Of a DNA stretch of 64,000 nt, positions 23,721 through 33,500 are shown piece by piece. The first letter of the stretch is position 1, and every line of letters begins with the position of its first letter. The notes beneath the pieces are model-generated. The model saw nothing but the letters and a program-made list of their open reading frames with translations. It was not told the DNA's origin and made no database searches. Both the position numbers and the translations under genes were made by a program. The DNA is from a virus. The DNA is taken from positions 1 to 64,000 of IMG/VR virus record IMGVR_UViG_3300006736_000004; one strand, 5' to 3'.

Positions 23721-23741
23721 ACTTGATGATGGAGGTCAAAA

Positions 23742-24881
23742 ATGGCTTTTTCAGATGCCAATTCAGTCACAATCCGTTACGCGACGGAAGGGTCTTGGGG
23801 CGCGACAGTTGCGACCCCGGCGGTCACCCAACTCCGGGTCTTAAACGAAAGTTTTTCCCACGCCAAGGAAACTATCGTCTCAAATGAAATCGACTCCGGA
23901 CGCCAACGGACGGCGTTGCTTGAGGTTGCCGATAGTGCGGCGGGCGGCTTCGGCTTTGAGTTGATTTATGGTGAATATGAGACGTTTCTTGAGCAAGCCC
24001 TTCGCGGGACGATTTCAAGCGCCACTGTCACCATGACTTCGACTGTCGTTGTCGCGGCTTCGACCATCACCGGCCCTTCTGGCACCGACTTTGTCGCCAA
24101 TTTCGCGGTCGGCCAATGGGTCAAGGTCAAGACCACGGACGATATCGTGAAGATTTCCGCCTTGACCTCGACGCTTATGACCATCGTTGGGACCACGCTG
24201 ACCGCTTCGTCTTATTCGAGCGCGGCGATCACCGGGCGGACGCTGACCAACTCGACCACCAAAACCAGTTTCTTCATTGAAACGGATTTCGGGTCGGTGA
24301 ACGCGATCAAGTATCAAACCGGCATGAGGGTCAACACCGCCAATCTCACGGTCGCGGCTCAACAAATCGTTACCGGGACTTTCGAGTTTGTCGGGAAGCA
24401 GGGTTTCACGGCATCGACCACGGTTGCATCTTCGGTGGTTACGTCGGCGGGGACCAATACTCCGATGACGAGCGCCGCCAATGTGTCGCGCATTCTGCAT
24501 AATGATTCGGTCATTCAGTCTTCCATCAACTCGTTCTCCGTGGACATCAGCAACAACATGAGTCCGCGTCCCACGGTCGGATCGAAATTCTCTTCGGAGC
24601 CGGTCGATGGCGGTTTGGATGTGACCGGCAACATCAACTTGTTCTTTGATCGGATCGACTTTTATGACGATCTTATCAATCACACATCGTTCTCTTTGGA
24701 CTATGTGTTTCTTGACGCGGACGGCAATGCCGTGGTTGTCAGCTTGCCGGAGATTAAAGGAACGACGGGCGACCCATTGGCGGGCGGCAAGGATGAAGAT
24801 GTGTTCTTATCGTTGGATTTCCAGGCGATCAAAGACCCGACCTTGGCTTACACCATAAGGATCGACTTCTTACCAACATAA
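23742..24881 (+). CDS. Major tail tube protein
   Basis: A 379-residue beta-rich protein with 'VTIRYATEGSWGATVATPA' at the start and repeated short strands. This opening is typical of the phage tail tube family annotated Phage_TTP/tube. It precedes the tail-assembly chaperones and tape measure, the expected order. Ser/Thr-rich segments (residues 85-160) suggest an additional surface domain. It polymerises as rings around the tape measure. Confidence 0.8.
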   Translation: MAFSDANSVTIRYATEGSWGATVATPAVTQLRVLNESFSHAKETIVSNEIDSGRQRTALLEVADSAAGGFGFELIYGEYETFLEQALRGTISSATVTMTSTVVVAASTITGPSGTDFVANFAVGQWVKVKTTDDIVKISALTSTLMTIVGTTLTASSYSSAAITGRTLTNSTTKTSFFIETDFGSVNAIKYQTGMRVNTANLTVAAQQIVTGTFEFVGKQGFTASTTVASSVVTSAGTNTPMTSAANVSRILHNDSVIQSSINSFSVDISNNMSPRPTVGSKFSSEPVDGGLDVTGNINLFFDRIDFYDDLINHTSFSLDYVFLDADGNAVVVSLPEIKGTTGDPLAGGKDEDVFLSLDFQAIKDPTLAYTIRIDFLPT

Positions 24882-24898
24882 ACTTAAGGAGGACAGGG

Positions 24899-25294
24899 AT
24901 GGACATAGGCAAAGCTTTTGCAAATCCAGAGGCGGAAAACAAAGGGGTTTGGGTTGAGTATCGGGACGGGAGCAAGATCAAGATTGCCCGAATCGGGAGC
25001 CTCACCTTTACCAAGGCTTATGACGGCGCTCTTAAGCCCCATAGGCGTAAGCAGAGAGCCGGGACGATGGACACGGTGCTTGAGACCCGGATTCTTTGCG
25101 AAGTTGTCTCCAAGACGATTCTCTTGGATTGGGAGGGTTTCACGAATGAGGGCAAGGAATATAAATATTCTCGCAAGCGGGCCTATGACCTTCTTTGGAG
25201 AAACATCGACTTCCGGAACGAGATTGTCGAGCTGGCAACGGTCGAAGAGACGTTCCACAAGGACGAGCAAGAGGATTCGGAAAAAAACTCATAA
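24899..25294 (+). CDS. Tail assembly chaperone, short (frame 0) form
   Basis: A 131-residue, highly charged protein with GGAGGACAGGG upstream, directly after the tube gene. It ends in the slippery sequence at 25282-25288 and stops two codons later, as lambda gpG does. It would bind the tape measure protein and recruit tube subunits. The long form is made by -1 frameshifting. Confidence 0.8.
   Translation: MDIGKAFANPEAENKGVWVEYRDGSKIKIARIGSLTFTKAYDGALKPHRRKQRAGTMDTVLETRILCEVVSKTILLDWEGFTNEGKEYKYSRKRAYDLLWRNIDFRNEIVELATVEETFHKDEQEDSEKNS
25282..25288 (+). other. Programmed -1 frameshift site (A AAA AAC)
   Basis: The heptamer A AAA AAC is in the right register for the frame-0 chaperone (codons GAA-AAA-AAC), and the -1 frame is open for 108 more codons from 25288 to the stop ending at 25614. 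Confidence 0.85.
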
Positions 25295-25614
25295 GCGTTC
25301 TTTCCTTCTATCTGGAATATTCAGAATCGCAAATTGCGTGGATGGAAGAACAGGACGAGCCACCCGGACCGTTAGCCCGACTGCAAGAAATCTATCCCGA
25401 TCTTGTCCCCGTTTGGGAGTGCTTTTGGTTCCTTCATCCAAGCCGACCAACCGGCATGGATGTCGGGGCAATCCCATTGTCGGAAATCGTGACTTATTGG
25501 AAAGAAGTTGGTTTGGTTTCGGACCAAGAGGACTTGAGGGAAAAAGTCCGCTTGGTCCGTGTCATGGATACGGAATTTTTGAACCATCATCGGAGCAAGC
25601 CTGATGCCGTTTGA
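25288..25614 (+). CDS. Tail assembly chaperone, -1 frame extension (gpGT-like)
   Basis: This region has no good start of its own; the sequence from 'KKLISVLSFYLEYSESQ' on reads as a sensible protein only when joined by -1 slippage to the gene at 24899, giving a fusion of about 238 residues. The stop overlaps the tape measure start. This is the arrangement of the G and G-T proteins of long-tailed phages. Confidence 0.8.
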   Translation, partial: LISVLSFYLEYSESQIAWMEEQDEPPGPLARLQEIYPDLVPVWECFWFLHPSRPTGMDVGAIPLSEIVTYWKEVGLVSDQEDLREKVRLVRVMDTEFLNHHRSKPDAV

Positions 25615-27940
25615 GACTACAATTGCAGTCAAGATCGACTCCAAAGGGGCTGCCACCGGCTCACGGATTGCCAAGGGCGAACTTCGTCAATTGAGCTTGG
25701 CGGCGAACAAGGCGGAAGGGTCTTTTGATCGGGTCCGGAAAAGCGCCCGAAGCGCCGGAACCGCGTTGGCAAAATTCGTTGGCGCGGCGGCGGTTGCCAC
25801 TTTCTTCACGAAGGCGTCAAAGGGAGCGTTGGACTTTAGTACCGCAATGGCGGAGGTCTCGACCCTGATCCCCGGCACCTCCGCGCAAATGATGGCGCTG
25901 AATGAACAAGCCTTGCAAATGTCCGAGACCTTTGCATCGACTCCAGCGGAGCAAGCCAAGGCTCTTTATCAAGTGATTTCTGCGGGAGCGGGTACAGCCG
26001 CGAAGCAAACCGAAGTCTTGACCGCCGCGAACAAGCTTGCGGTCGGCGGCGTCACCGACATTGAAACCGCCGCCGATGGCTTGACCAGCGTCTTGAATGC
26101 TTACGGGGCCAAGGTGAAGGGCTCGACGGACGTGACGGACACGATGTTTGTTGCGATGCGGGCGGGCAAAACGACCATCGGGGAGCTTTCCAGCTCCCTT
26201 GGTTTGGTCGCGCCGTTGGCCGAAACGACGGGCGTCAAGTTCACGGAACTAACCGCGACCGTCGCCGCTTTGACGAAGGGCGGCATTTCGACCCGGATTG
26301 CTGTCAGCGGCTTGCGGGGTATCTTGGCGGCGGTTGCCAAGCCGACCAAGGAAGCGCGGGACGAGGCGGAAAGGTTGGAGTTAGGCTTTAGTGTTGCCGC
26401 GATTGAGGCGGGCGGCTTTGCGAAGTTCTTGGACGAGGTTAAAACGAAGACCAAGGGGTCAACGGATTCCTTGGCGCAACTCTTCGGCGGCGTCGAGGCT
26501 TTAATCCCCATCCTCCGGTTGTCCGGGACCGGCTCCAAAGACTTCATCGAGATCATGAAGCAAATGGCGGATCGCTCCGGCGCGACGGAAGAGGCATTCC
26601 AGAAAATCGCCAACTCCGTTCCGTTCCGGTTGGGTAAATTGAAATCAGAATTTTTATCATTCAGCACAAAGGTCGGACAGAGTTTTAACCGATCCCTAGT
26701 TCCGTCAATGGAGCTTGTGAGAGACAACATAGGCTTCCTAAAGAACGCTCTTGTCGGCTTGACGGCGGCTTTTGCGGCCCGGACTGTTCTTGGCGCGGCG
26801 ATTGCTTTCATAAAGTTTGCACGGGCGTTGACCATTGCAAGGGCGGCGTCCATAGCCTTGACCGCCGTTCAAAACGTTGGCAAGGCTGGTTTCGTGGTCT
26901 TGGCGGTTGTTGTCGCGCAAATCACGGGGTCATTTGACAAGCTCAAGGTAATCTTGGAAAACGCCAAAGAAGCGGCGAAACAATTTGTCGGGCCGGAAGC
27001 GTTGGGAAAGCTGCGAGAGGTATTGAAGTTTCTCAACATTGACACGAAGGCACTAGATAGGGAAATCACCAATCTTAATTCGACACTGGAGCAAGTCCAA
27101 TTCGGTGGTGGGGCCGCGCCAGCGCCAGGGAGACAATCTCCCGCCGTGAAGGATGCTTCGGATTCTCTTAAAGACTTCGCCGCCTCGTTGAAAGACGAGG
27201 TCCGCACACCGACAGAAACCCATGAACAACAATTGCTTAGGATCAACGAAGCCATGACGACAGTCGATCAAACGACGGGCCAATATCTGATTACCCAAAC
27301 GGAAGCAACTCGCGCCACAGAACAAGCCAATCAAGCGTTTCTTGAAACCGACCCGCTTCTTTCTAGGGTTTCTTCCGGGATCGGGTCGTTCACGGACGGC
27401 TTGATTGATGCCGCTGTCCAAGGAAAGAGCTTCGGGGAAACGATGAAATCGGTTTTCAAGAACATGGTCGGCACGATCCTAAAAGAGCTTGCGCGGATCG
27501 CGGCGTCGAAACTCTTATTCTGGTTGCTCGGTTTTGGGGGTTTTGGGGGCGGTGGGGGCGGTGGGGGCGGCGGCTTCATGAGCATGACGACGGTTGCCAA
27601 GGGCGGGGCTTTCAATCAAGGGAATATTATGCCCTTTGCCGGTGGCGGCATTGTCTCCAAGCCGACCGTGTTCCCGATGGCGGGTGGCGCTGGCTTGATG
27701 GGTGAGGCGGGGCCAGAGGCCATCCTTCCACTACGGCGCGGCCCAAGCGGCAAGCTAGGGGTGGAGTCCACCGGCAGAGGCGGCGTCACGATCAACATTG
27801 ACGCTCGTGGGTCGAATGGAGACGCCGCCGTTGAAGCTGCTGTTGAGCGTGGCATTCGGAGAGCGTCACCGCAACTTATCAACGCTTCGGTGAACAGAGT
27901 TCAATCTGACCGCCAGCGCGATCCTAATTTCTTCAAATGA
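25604..27940 (+). CDS. Tape measure protein (TP901 family)
   Basis: A 778-residue protein with the TP901 core domain at about residues 60-320 ('FSTAMAEVSTLIPGTSAQM', 'YQVISAGAGTAAKQTEVL', 'LGLVAPLAETTG'). Hydrophobic helices at 375-450 and a glycine run near 645-655 follow, and then a C-terminal domain with 'FAGGGIVSKPTVFPMAGG', typical of tape measure C-termini. It sets tail length (about 1.5 angstrom per residue in known phages, so a tail of the order of 100 nm) and helps DNA pass the membrane. Confidence 0.92.
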   Translation: MPFETTIAVKIDSKGAATGSRIAKGELRQLSLAANKAEGSFDRVRKSARSAGTALAKFVGAAAVATFFTKASKGALDFSTAMAEVSTLIPGTSAQMMALNEQALQMSETFASTPAEQAKALYQVISAGAGTAAKQTEVLTAANKLAVGGVTDIETAADGLTSVLNAYGAKVKGSTDVTDTMFVAMRAGKTTIGELSSSLGLVAPLAETTGVKFTELTATVAALTKGGISTRIAVSGLRGILAAVAKPTKEARDEAERLELGFSVAAIEAGGFAKFLDEVKTKTKGSTDSLAQLFGGVEALIPILRLSGTGSKDFIEIMKQMADRSGATEEAFQKIANSVPFRLGKLKSEFLSFSTKVGQSFNRSLVPSMELVRDNIGFLKNALVGLTAAFAARTVLGAAIAFIKFARALTIARAASIALTAVQNVGKAGFVVLAVVVAQITGSFDKLKVILENAKEAAKQFVGPEALGKLREVLKFLNIDTKALDREITNLNSTLEQVQFGGGAAPAPGRQSPAVKDASDSLKDFAASLKDEVRTPTETHEQQLLRINEAMTTVDQTTGQYLITQTEATRATEQANQAFLETDPLLSRVSSGIGSFTDGLIDAAVQGKSFGETMKSVFKNMVGTILKELARIAASKLLFWLLGFGGFGGGGGGGGGGFMSMTTVAKGGAFNQGNIMPFAGGGIVSKPTVFPMAGGAGLMGEAGPEAILPLRRGPSGKLGVESTGRGGVTINIDARGSNGDAAVEAAVERGIRRASPQLINASVNRVQSDRQRDPNFFK

Positions 27941-27952
27941 TCGGGGTGACTC

Positions 27953-28579
27953 ATGGCGATTACATTCCCCCGCACGATCCCGTCAGCGATGAAATTCCAG
28001 GCTGCTACTCCGAAGGTAAATTCCTCCGTTGCGGTAGCTAGGTCAATATTCACGGGCCAAGAGCAAGTCGTTGCCCATCAAGGCCAATGGTGGTCGGCTG
28101 ACCTTTCCGTTGCGCCGTTGGAGCGGGCCGACGCCGGGGCGATAACGGCTTGGCTTGTGTCATTGAACGGGCGGGAGAAAACACTTCTTTTTGGCGATCC
28201 GGCGGCGGCGACCCCTCAAGGAAGTGCCTCGTCGGCTCCGGGGACGCCGGTTGTCAATGGAGCCAGCCAAGCCGGGGCGGCCTTGATATGCGATGGCGCT
28301 CCGAATGATGCCGCCGGTTATCTTAAAGAAGGCGATTATGTCCAGCTTGGGTCCGGGGCAACGGCGCGGCTTTATATGGTGCTTGAAGATGTCACGGCGG
28401 ATGGAAGCGGGAACTTTACACTCAATATATGGCCCAACCTTAGAAGCTCCCCGGATAACGATGCGACGTTAGTCGTAAGTAGCGCGGTCGGGCGGTTCCG
28501 GCTGGCGGAGAATGTCCGACAATGGGATTTGCAGACGATCATTTATGGATTTTCATTCGGCATCGTTGAGGCATTCTAA
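27953..28579 (+). CDS. Distal tail / minor tail protein
   Basis: A 208-residue beta-rich protein immediately after the tape measure, with 'QWWSADLSVAPLERADAGAI' and 'LNGREKTLLFGDP', a pattern known from siphophage distal tail proteins that join tube and tip. It shares one base with the next gene. The exact family is not certain, but the order is diagnostic. Confidence 0.65.
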   Translation: MAITFPRTIPSAMKFQAATPKVNSSVAVARSIFTGQEQVVAHQGQWWSADLSVAPLERADAGAITAWLVSLNGREKTLLFGDPAAATPQGSASSAPGTPVVNGASQAGAALICDGAPNDAAGYLKEGDYVQLGSGATARLYMVLEDVTADGSGNFTLNIWPNLRSSPDNDATLVVSSAVGRFRLAENVRQWDLQTIIYGFSFGIVEAF

Positions 28580-29136
28580 TGGCCCGCATACTTGCATCCG
28601 CGATTGTGGACGAAGTTACGGCAGCATCTTTACGGCCTATCACCCTTGTAGATTTTGAGTTTGATGGCGGGTCAATTTTCTTCTGGAATGGCGTGGGCAA
28701 CACCACGATTGCTTCAACCGTTTATTCGGGCATTGGTAGCGTTCTCACCATAAGCCCAATCAAAGAAACAGAGGCCGTCAAATCAACCGGCGTGAATATC
28801 AGCTTGAACGGGATTCAATCCGATCTTTTGTCAAACGCTTTCGGTGAAGATTATCAAGATCGACCAGTGACAATTTGGCTTGGCTTCATGAATTCGGACA
28901 ATGTTTTCATTGATCGTGTCCAGCTTTTCAAGGGTCGGATGGACGTGGTGACGATTGTTGAGTCCGGGCCAACGGCGATGATCACGATTTCTGCGGAAAA
29001 CATCTTGGTCAGTTTGGAGCGCAGCCGAAACCGGAGGTTCACGGACCAAGACCAGCAAAAACAATTTCCCGGCGATCTTGGCTTTCAATATGTTGTGTCA
29101 CTCCAACAAAAAGAAGTGACGTGGGGATTTACTTGA
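28579..29136 (+). CDS. Tail tip protein (DUF2163-like)
   Basis: The segments 'LVDFEFDGGSIFFWNGVGN', 'SLNGIQSDLLSNAF' and 'LFKGRMDVVTI' fit the tail tip/baseplate proteins of the DUF2163 type that follow the distal tail protein in gene-transfer-agent-like and siphophage tails. At 185 residues it is shorter than GTA homologues (about 290), lacking the C-terminal part. Confidence 0.6.
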   Translation: MARILASAIVDEVTAASLRPITLVDFEFDGGSIFFWNGVGNTTIASTVYSGIGSVLTISPIKETEAVKSTGVNISLNGIQSDLLSNAFGEDYQDRPVTIWLGFMNSDNVFIDRVQLFKGRMDVVTIVESGPTAMITISAENILVSLERSRNRRFTDQDQQKQFPGDLGFQYVVSLQQKEVTWGFT

Positions 29137-29169
29137 GAAAGACTAAAGACGAGGTTTGCGGATAGGATA

Positions 29170-32121
29170 ATGTCGGATTTTATTAAATATATAATGGATT
29201 ACATTACGGAATTACTTAGTCCGGCGTGTCGGATTGGCATTAAGGACTTCATTGACGATATTATCGAGACAATATCCGATGTAATTGAAGACGTAGCTGA
29301 TTTTTTTGTTGACACTTTCAACGAGGTGGTTGGGTTCTTTGCGCCGGAACCGCAAGAGCCAAATCTTACAAGCTTCGCCGCCGAATCACAGGGGCGTGTC
29401 CGCCAGTTCAAGCAACCTATCACCGCCCATAGATTTGTTTATGGGGAATTTCGGCTGTCCGGTCCGCTGACCTTCATTGACGTATCTTTAGACAACAACA
29501 AGATACATTTGATTATCACGCTTGCAGCGCACCCCGTACAAGCAATCGAAGACATTTATTTCGGGGACGAAGTCATCCCGTCAGACGCTATCGACGGGAC
29601 CACGGGCGTTGTTTCTTCGGGGCGGTTTGCAAACACGGCCCGGATTTTTAAATCGCTTGGCGACGAAGGCGCGGCACAACCATTTCCAGCATTGGTGAGC
29701 GCGACTACTGCATGGACGACCAATCATTTGCAGCAAGGACGTGCTAAGATTTACGTCAGCTTGGCATTCGATAAGGACGTTTATCCGCGAGGCGTTCCGG
29801 CGATTTCAGCGTGGGTCAAGGGGAAAAAGGTTGTCGATCCACGCAATTCCTCAACCGAGGCGTGGACGGTAAATCCCGTTTTGATTATCAGAGATTACAT
29901 GACGACTTCGACGGTTGATGGCGGCGGCGGGGCAACGACACTTGAGTTCGATGACACTTTTACAAATTCAGCGGCGAACACTTCCGAAGAAATTGTCAGC
30001 ACTCAACGGATAGATACCGTCATCACGGCTGTTGACACAGCAACCGATATTGCCACGCTAATTGGGTCAACCATTGAAATTTTCACCGGAGACCGGGTCC
30101 GGGTATCGGCAACCACTTCCACCATAGGCGGATTGTCGGCGGGGGTTGATTATTATGTCATCGCAACCCAAAGACTAGACACGGCACGAATCCAATTCGC
30201 CTCGACCTATGCTCTGGCGCTTGCCGGGACCGCTAAATCATTGACAACCTCTGGAGAAGGCCAACAATCCGTTTTCAAGACCGGGGAGCCTCGTTATACC
30301 ATGAACGGTTTTTTGCAGGTGGACCGGACGCCAGCCGCCATGATCGGGGATGCGCTTACGTCGATGGCGGGCCAAATGATTTATGCAAGCGGAACGTGGC
30401 GCATGAAAGCTGGCGTTTATACCGCGCCGACGATCACGCTTGATGAAAATGACTTCATTTCGGGGATAACCCTTCAAACGAGAATCGGGCGTAGATCAAG
30501 ATTTAATGCGGTCAAAGGTATCTACGTCACTAGCCTCAACCTTGACCAACCTGCTGATTATCCATCCGTTACTAATGCGACCTATGAAACCGAGGATAAC
30601 GGTGAGCGCACCTTCCGAGAGCTTGATTTGAAAAACACCAATAGACCGCAAACGGCGTCACGTCTTGCAAAGATTAGCTTGGAACGACATCGGCAAATGA
30701 TTTCGTTCAGAGCAACAACCACGCTCAAAGGATTGCAATTGCAAGCTGGCGATACGGTGTCGATTGACAATGCCCGCTTTGGGTGGTCGGCCAAAGTATT
30801 TGAGGTCGGAGAATGGCGGTTGATTCAAGTCGCCAATGAAGGAAACCCGACGCTTGGTTGTGAAATGTCTTTCCGTGAAACCGCCACTACGGTCTTTGAT
30901 TGGAACAGCGGGGAGGAAACCGTTGTTGATCCAGCGGCAAACTCTAGTTTGCCGGATATGTTCACCGTTCTCCCGCCGGAAGGTCTTGAGGTCAACGAAG
31001 AGCTTTATTCCACTCGAAATATCGGGGTCAAAGCGCGGGGAATTATCTCTTGGATGGCTCCCAATGATTTGAGCATTGTCGAATATGAAGTCCAACAACA
31101 ACAGACACAAGACAAGGACGGTAACGCCGTTACGGAGAGTTTTTCGGTTATCGCCAGGACGACGGAAGTGTTTTTGATCGTCTATGACATAGAGCCGGGG
31201 GTTTATAATATCCGGGTGAAGTCTTTGAGTTTGTTGGGGGTGTCGTCTGATTTTACAACCAAACCAAATCAAGAAATCTTTGGACTTTTGGCCCCGCCCA
31301 CGGAGCCGCAAAATCTTACAATTAGCGCGGTGAGTGGTTCTGCAATCCTTCGATGGGATGCCACCCCGGATTTGGATGTCAAGGTTGGCGGGACGTATAT
31401 TTTCCGACACGATAATGCTCTGACAGGAGCCTCATGGGGGACTTCGGTCGGGATCGGGACGGCAATCGCCGGATCGGAGACGACGGTTTCCTTGCCTCTT
31501 AAATCGGGGACGTATCTCGCCAAAGCCAAAGACAGTTCCAATGTTGAAAGCACGGATGCGGCATCTGTTTCCACGAAACAAGCCACGGCGGCGAATTTCA
31601 CGCTTGCGTCAACCATCACCGAAAGCACGAATTTTCCCGGCTCGACAACCAATGTTGTGGTTGGTGATGGAATGATAAAGCTAACGGCGTCTGGTTTGAT
31701 CGACAGCGTTGCCGACTTTTCCACGATAGCCGACATAGACGGGCTTGGCGGTCTTCACGATTCCGGAATTTATCTTTTCAACACGGCCTTCGATTGGACG
31801 ACGGTTCTTTCAAAGCGATACACCACAACCGTTGTTGCCGCAATCCTCAACGCCAACGATCTTATGGATTCCAAAACAGACTTGATTGACACTTGGACGA
31901 CATTCGACGGTGACGAAACAAGCGGTGCCGACGCGAGAGTGTATGTGAGAGAAACCGACGATGATCCTTCCGGGTCTCCGACATGGTCGTCTTGGAATTT
32001 ATTGGATAGTGCGGACCTCACGGCGAGAGCCGTTCAATTCCGGATGATTCTGACAACCACGGATTCGGCCTTCAATATCCAAGTTTCCGAATTGAGCGTG
32101 GCGGCGGATACCGCTGGTTAA
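29170..32121 (+). CDS. Central tail tip / host-specificity protein (J-like)
   Basis: A 983-residue protein. An N-terminal amphipathic-hydrophobic helix region (residues 1-60) is followed by the tip domain ('HRFVYGEFRLSGPLTFIDV', 'ISAWVKGKKVVDPR'), as in lambda gpJ-like central tail proteins. From about residue 620 there is a fibronectin type III-like part ('SIVEYEVQQQ', 'GVYNIRVKSLS') and a beta-rich end that should bind the host surface. It is the largest gene of the arm and follows the tip genes, as expected for the receptor-contacting protein. Confidence 0.8.
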   Translation: MSDFIKYIMDYITELLSPACRIGIKDFIDDIIETISDVIEDVADFFVDTFNEVVGFFAPEPQEPNLTSFAAESQGRVRQFKQPITAHRFVYGEFRLSGPLTFIDVSLDNNKIHLIITLAAHPVQAIEDIYFGDEVIPSDAIDGTTGVVSSGRFANTARIFKSLGDEGAAQPFPALVSATTAWTTNHLQQGRAKIYVSLAFDKDVYPRGVPAISAWVKGKKVVDPRNSSTEAWTVNPVLIIRDYMTTSTVDGGGGATTLEFDDTFTNSAANTSEEIVSTQRIDTVITAVDTATDIATLIGSTIEIFTGDRVRVSATTSTIGGLSAGVDYYVIATQRLDTARIQFASTYALALAGTAKSLTTSGEGQQSVFKTGEPRYTMNGFLQVDRTPAAMIGDALTSMAGQMIYASGTWRMKAGVYTAPTITLDENDFISGITLQTRIGRRSRFNAVKGIYVTSLNLDQPADYPSVTNATYETEDNGERTFRELDLKNTNRPQTASRLAKISLERHRQMISFRATTTLKGLQLQAGDTVSIDNARFGWSAKVFEVGEWRLIQVANEGNPTLGCEMSFRETATTVFDWNSGEETVVDPAANSSLPDMFTVLPPEGLEVNEELYSTRNIGVKARGIISWMAPNDLSIVEYEVQQQQTQDKDGNAVTESFSVIARTTEVFLIVYDIEPGVYNIRVKSLSLLGVSSDFTTKPNQEIFGLLAPPTEPQNLTISAVSGSAILRWDATPDLDVKVGGTYIFRHDNALTGASWGTSVGIGTAIAGSETTVSLPLKSGTYLAKAKDSSNVESTDAASVSTKQATAANFTLASTITESTNFPGSTTNVVVGDGMIKLTASGLIDSVADFSTIADIDGLGGLHDSGIYLFNTAFDWTTVLSKRYTTTVVAAILNANDLMDSKTDLIDTWTTFDGDETSGADARVYVRETDDDPSGSPTWSSWNLLDSADLTARAVQFRMILTTTDSAFNIQVSELSVAADTAG

Positions 32122-32152
32122 TTAACACAAGATGCAGTAAAAGGAACGGGCG

Positions 32153-32791
32153 ATGGCACAACATGATTACAATTTAGCGAATGCAAGCGGGGCGTCCTTC
32201 CGGTCGGACCTCAACAACGCTTTGGCGGCGGTTCTATCAAATAACTCGTCAACCGTTGCGCCGGGGGCTACCACACAAACGATGCAATGGGCGGACGTTT
32301 CTGCATTGGTCATGAACCTCCGCAATGCCGGGGACACCGCTTGGATCAAGGTTTTCAAATTCACGGCATCGACAATCATCCCATACATTCAATCTTCGGC
32401 GGGTGCTTCGGTGTTGGGGTCGGCCATCGTCCAGCGGACGGAGAATAATCTTTTTTCCAAATCTCAACGCGGAGCAATTGCGTCGGTATCCTATGCGTCG
32501 GCAATAGTTCTTTCATTTAATGACGCCAATAATTTCAAAATCAACACCCTTACGGGGAATTTAACTATTTCCAATCCGTCATCTATCGCCGCTTCACCGG
32601 GGCAAGGTGGGTCGATTTGGACAACGCAAGACGGCACGGGAAGCCGGACGGTTTCCTTTGGGTCTATGTTCAAATTCCCGGCGGGGACAGCGCCAACGGC
32701 CAGCACGGCAAGCGGGGCGACGGACCGCACGGATTACAAGGTCCGCGATGCTTCAACCATTGATGCGAACATGGCTTTGAATGTGAGCTAA
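32153..32791 (+). CDS. Tail fibre-associated protein
   Basis: A 212-residue Ser/Ala/Asn-rich protein with 'SGASFRSDLNNALAAV' at its start, a form common to small phage tail-fibre proteins that include a beta-sandwich tip ('FNDANNFKINTLTGNLTI', 'GTGSRTVSFGSMFKFPAG'). It follows the J-like gene. It probably forms the distal fibre or its attachment unit. Confidence 0.6.
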   Translation: MAQHDYNLANASGASFRSDLNNALAAVLSNNSSTVAPGATTQTMQWADVSALVMNLRNAGDTAWIKVFKFTASTIIPYIQSSAGASVLGSAIVQRTENNLFSKSQRGAIASVSYASAIVLSFNDANNFKINTLTGNLTISNPSSIAASPGQGGSIWTTQDGTGSRTVSFGSMFKFPAGTAPTASTASGATDRTDYKVRDASTIDANMALNVS

Positions 32792-32793
32792 TT

Positions 32794-33408
32794 ATGTGGC
32801 CCCCATATAAGCATTTTATTACTCTTGAAAGGCCGCGCCTAGTCGAGCATCCGAAGATGTCTTTGATGGGAGAAGACTCTTTAATGATGGGTGTTGCTGG
32901 CGCGGGCTGCGACACTACTTCCAGTTCCTCCGGGGAGTGGAACGGAGCAACTGGTTCTTTTACGTTTAGTGGGGATGGCGTTGACTGCAACGCAGGTGAT
33001 AAAGCCATTAGAACAAACGACACATTTACTGATGATTTCACGATTACTTACACACAAACTACCGGAATATATATGGTTATTGGCGTTTATGACATTGCCG
33101 AAGATGGAACATTTGTCTCGACTGGACAAGGCCACGGTGGCATGGGCTCCATGGTTAGAAGTTGGTATTGGGAATACAACGCCAACGGTCAAACGGTCTA
33201 TGGGGGAGAGAATCAAAGTGCGGAAACTATAGCTGATGGTTCGGTGATGAGGTTGGAGCGCAGATCAGGCGTGGTCAAGCTTTACGATGACGATGCTGAA
33301 ATCTATGAATGGTCGCAAACGTTTACCCCCGCTGTCGAGGTGCGGATTGTTACCGGCGCACATGCCAGCCACCCAGATCTTGACGGTGTGAGCTGGAAAC
33401 CTTGTTAA
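32794..33408 (+). CDS. Putative receptor-binding or lectin-like tail protein
   Basis: A 204-residue beta-rich protein with 'GSFTFSGDGVDCN', 'GIYMVIGVYDIAEDG' and 'MRLERRSGVVKLYDDDAEI', a layout reminiscent of SPRY/concanavalin-like sandwiches that bind sugars. It starts two bases after the fibre gene and is less GC-rich than the genes before it. It could be a host-range module acquired at the end of the tail operon, or the first sign of the arm change. Confidence 0.5.
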   Translation: MWPPYKHFITLERPRLVEHPKMSLMGEDSLMMGVAGAGCDTTSSSSGEWNGATGSFTFSGDGVDCNAGDKAIRTNDTFTDDFTITYTQTTGIYMVIGVYDIAEDGTFVSTGQGHGGMGSMVRSWYWEYNANGQTVYGGENQSAETIADGSVMRLERRSGVVKLYDDDAEIYEWSQTFTPAVEVRIVTGAHASHPDLDGVSWKPC

Positions 33409-33500
33409 GAAGATACGGCATACGAAAAAGAAATATGGGGCATACATCTGAATGGAGTCCAGTTAGTGAACAAAAACTTTAACGTGTTGAGAGGTGCATA
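33409..33500. other. Junction between long-tailed and short-tailed phage arms
   Basis: A 92-base A-rich spacer with no gene that I can support. Left of it the structural set is that of a siphovirus; right of it P22-type short-tail genes begin and codon use shifts. No attachment-site-like direct repeat or integrase is visible. Confidence 0.6.
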
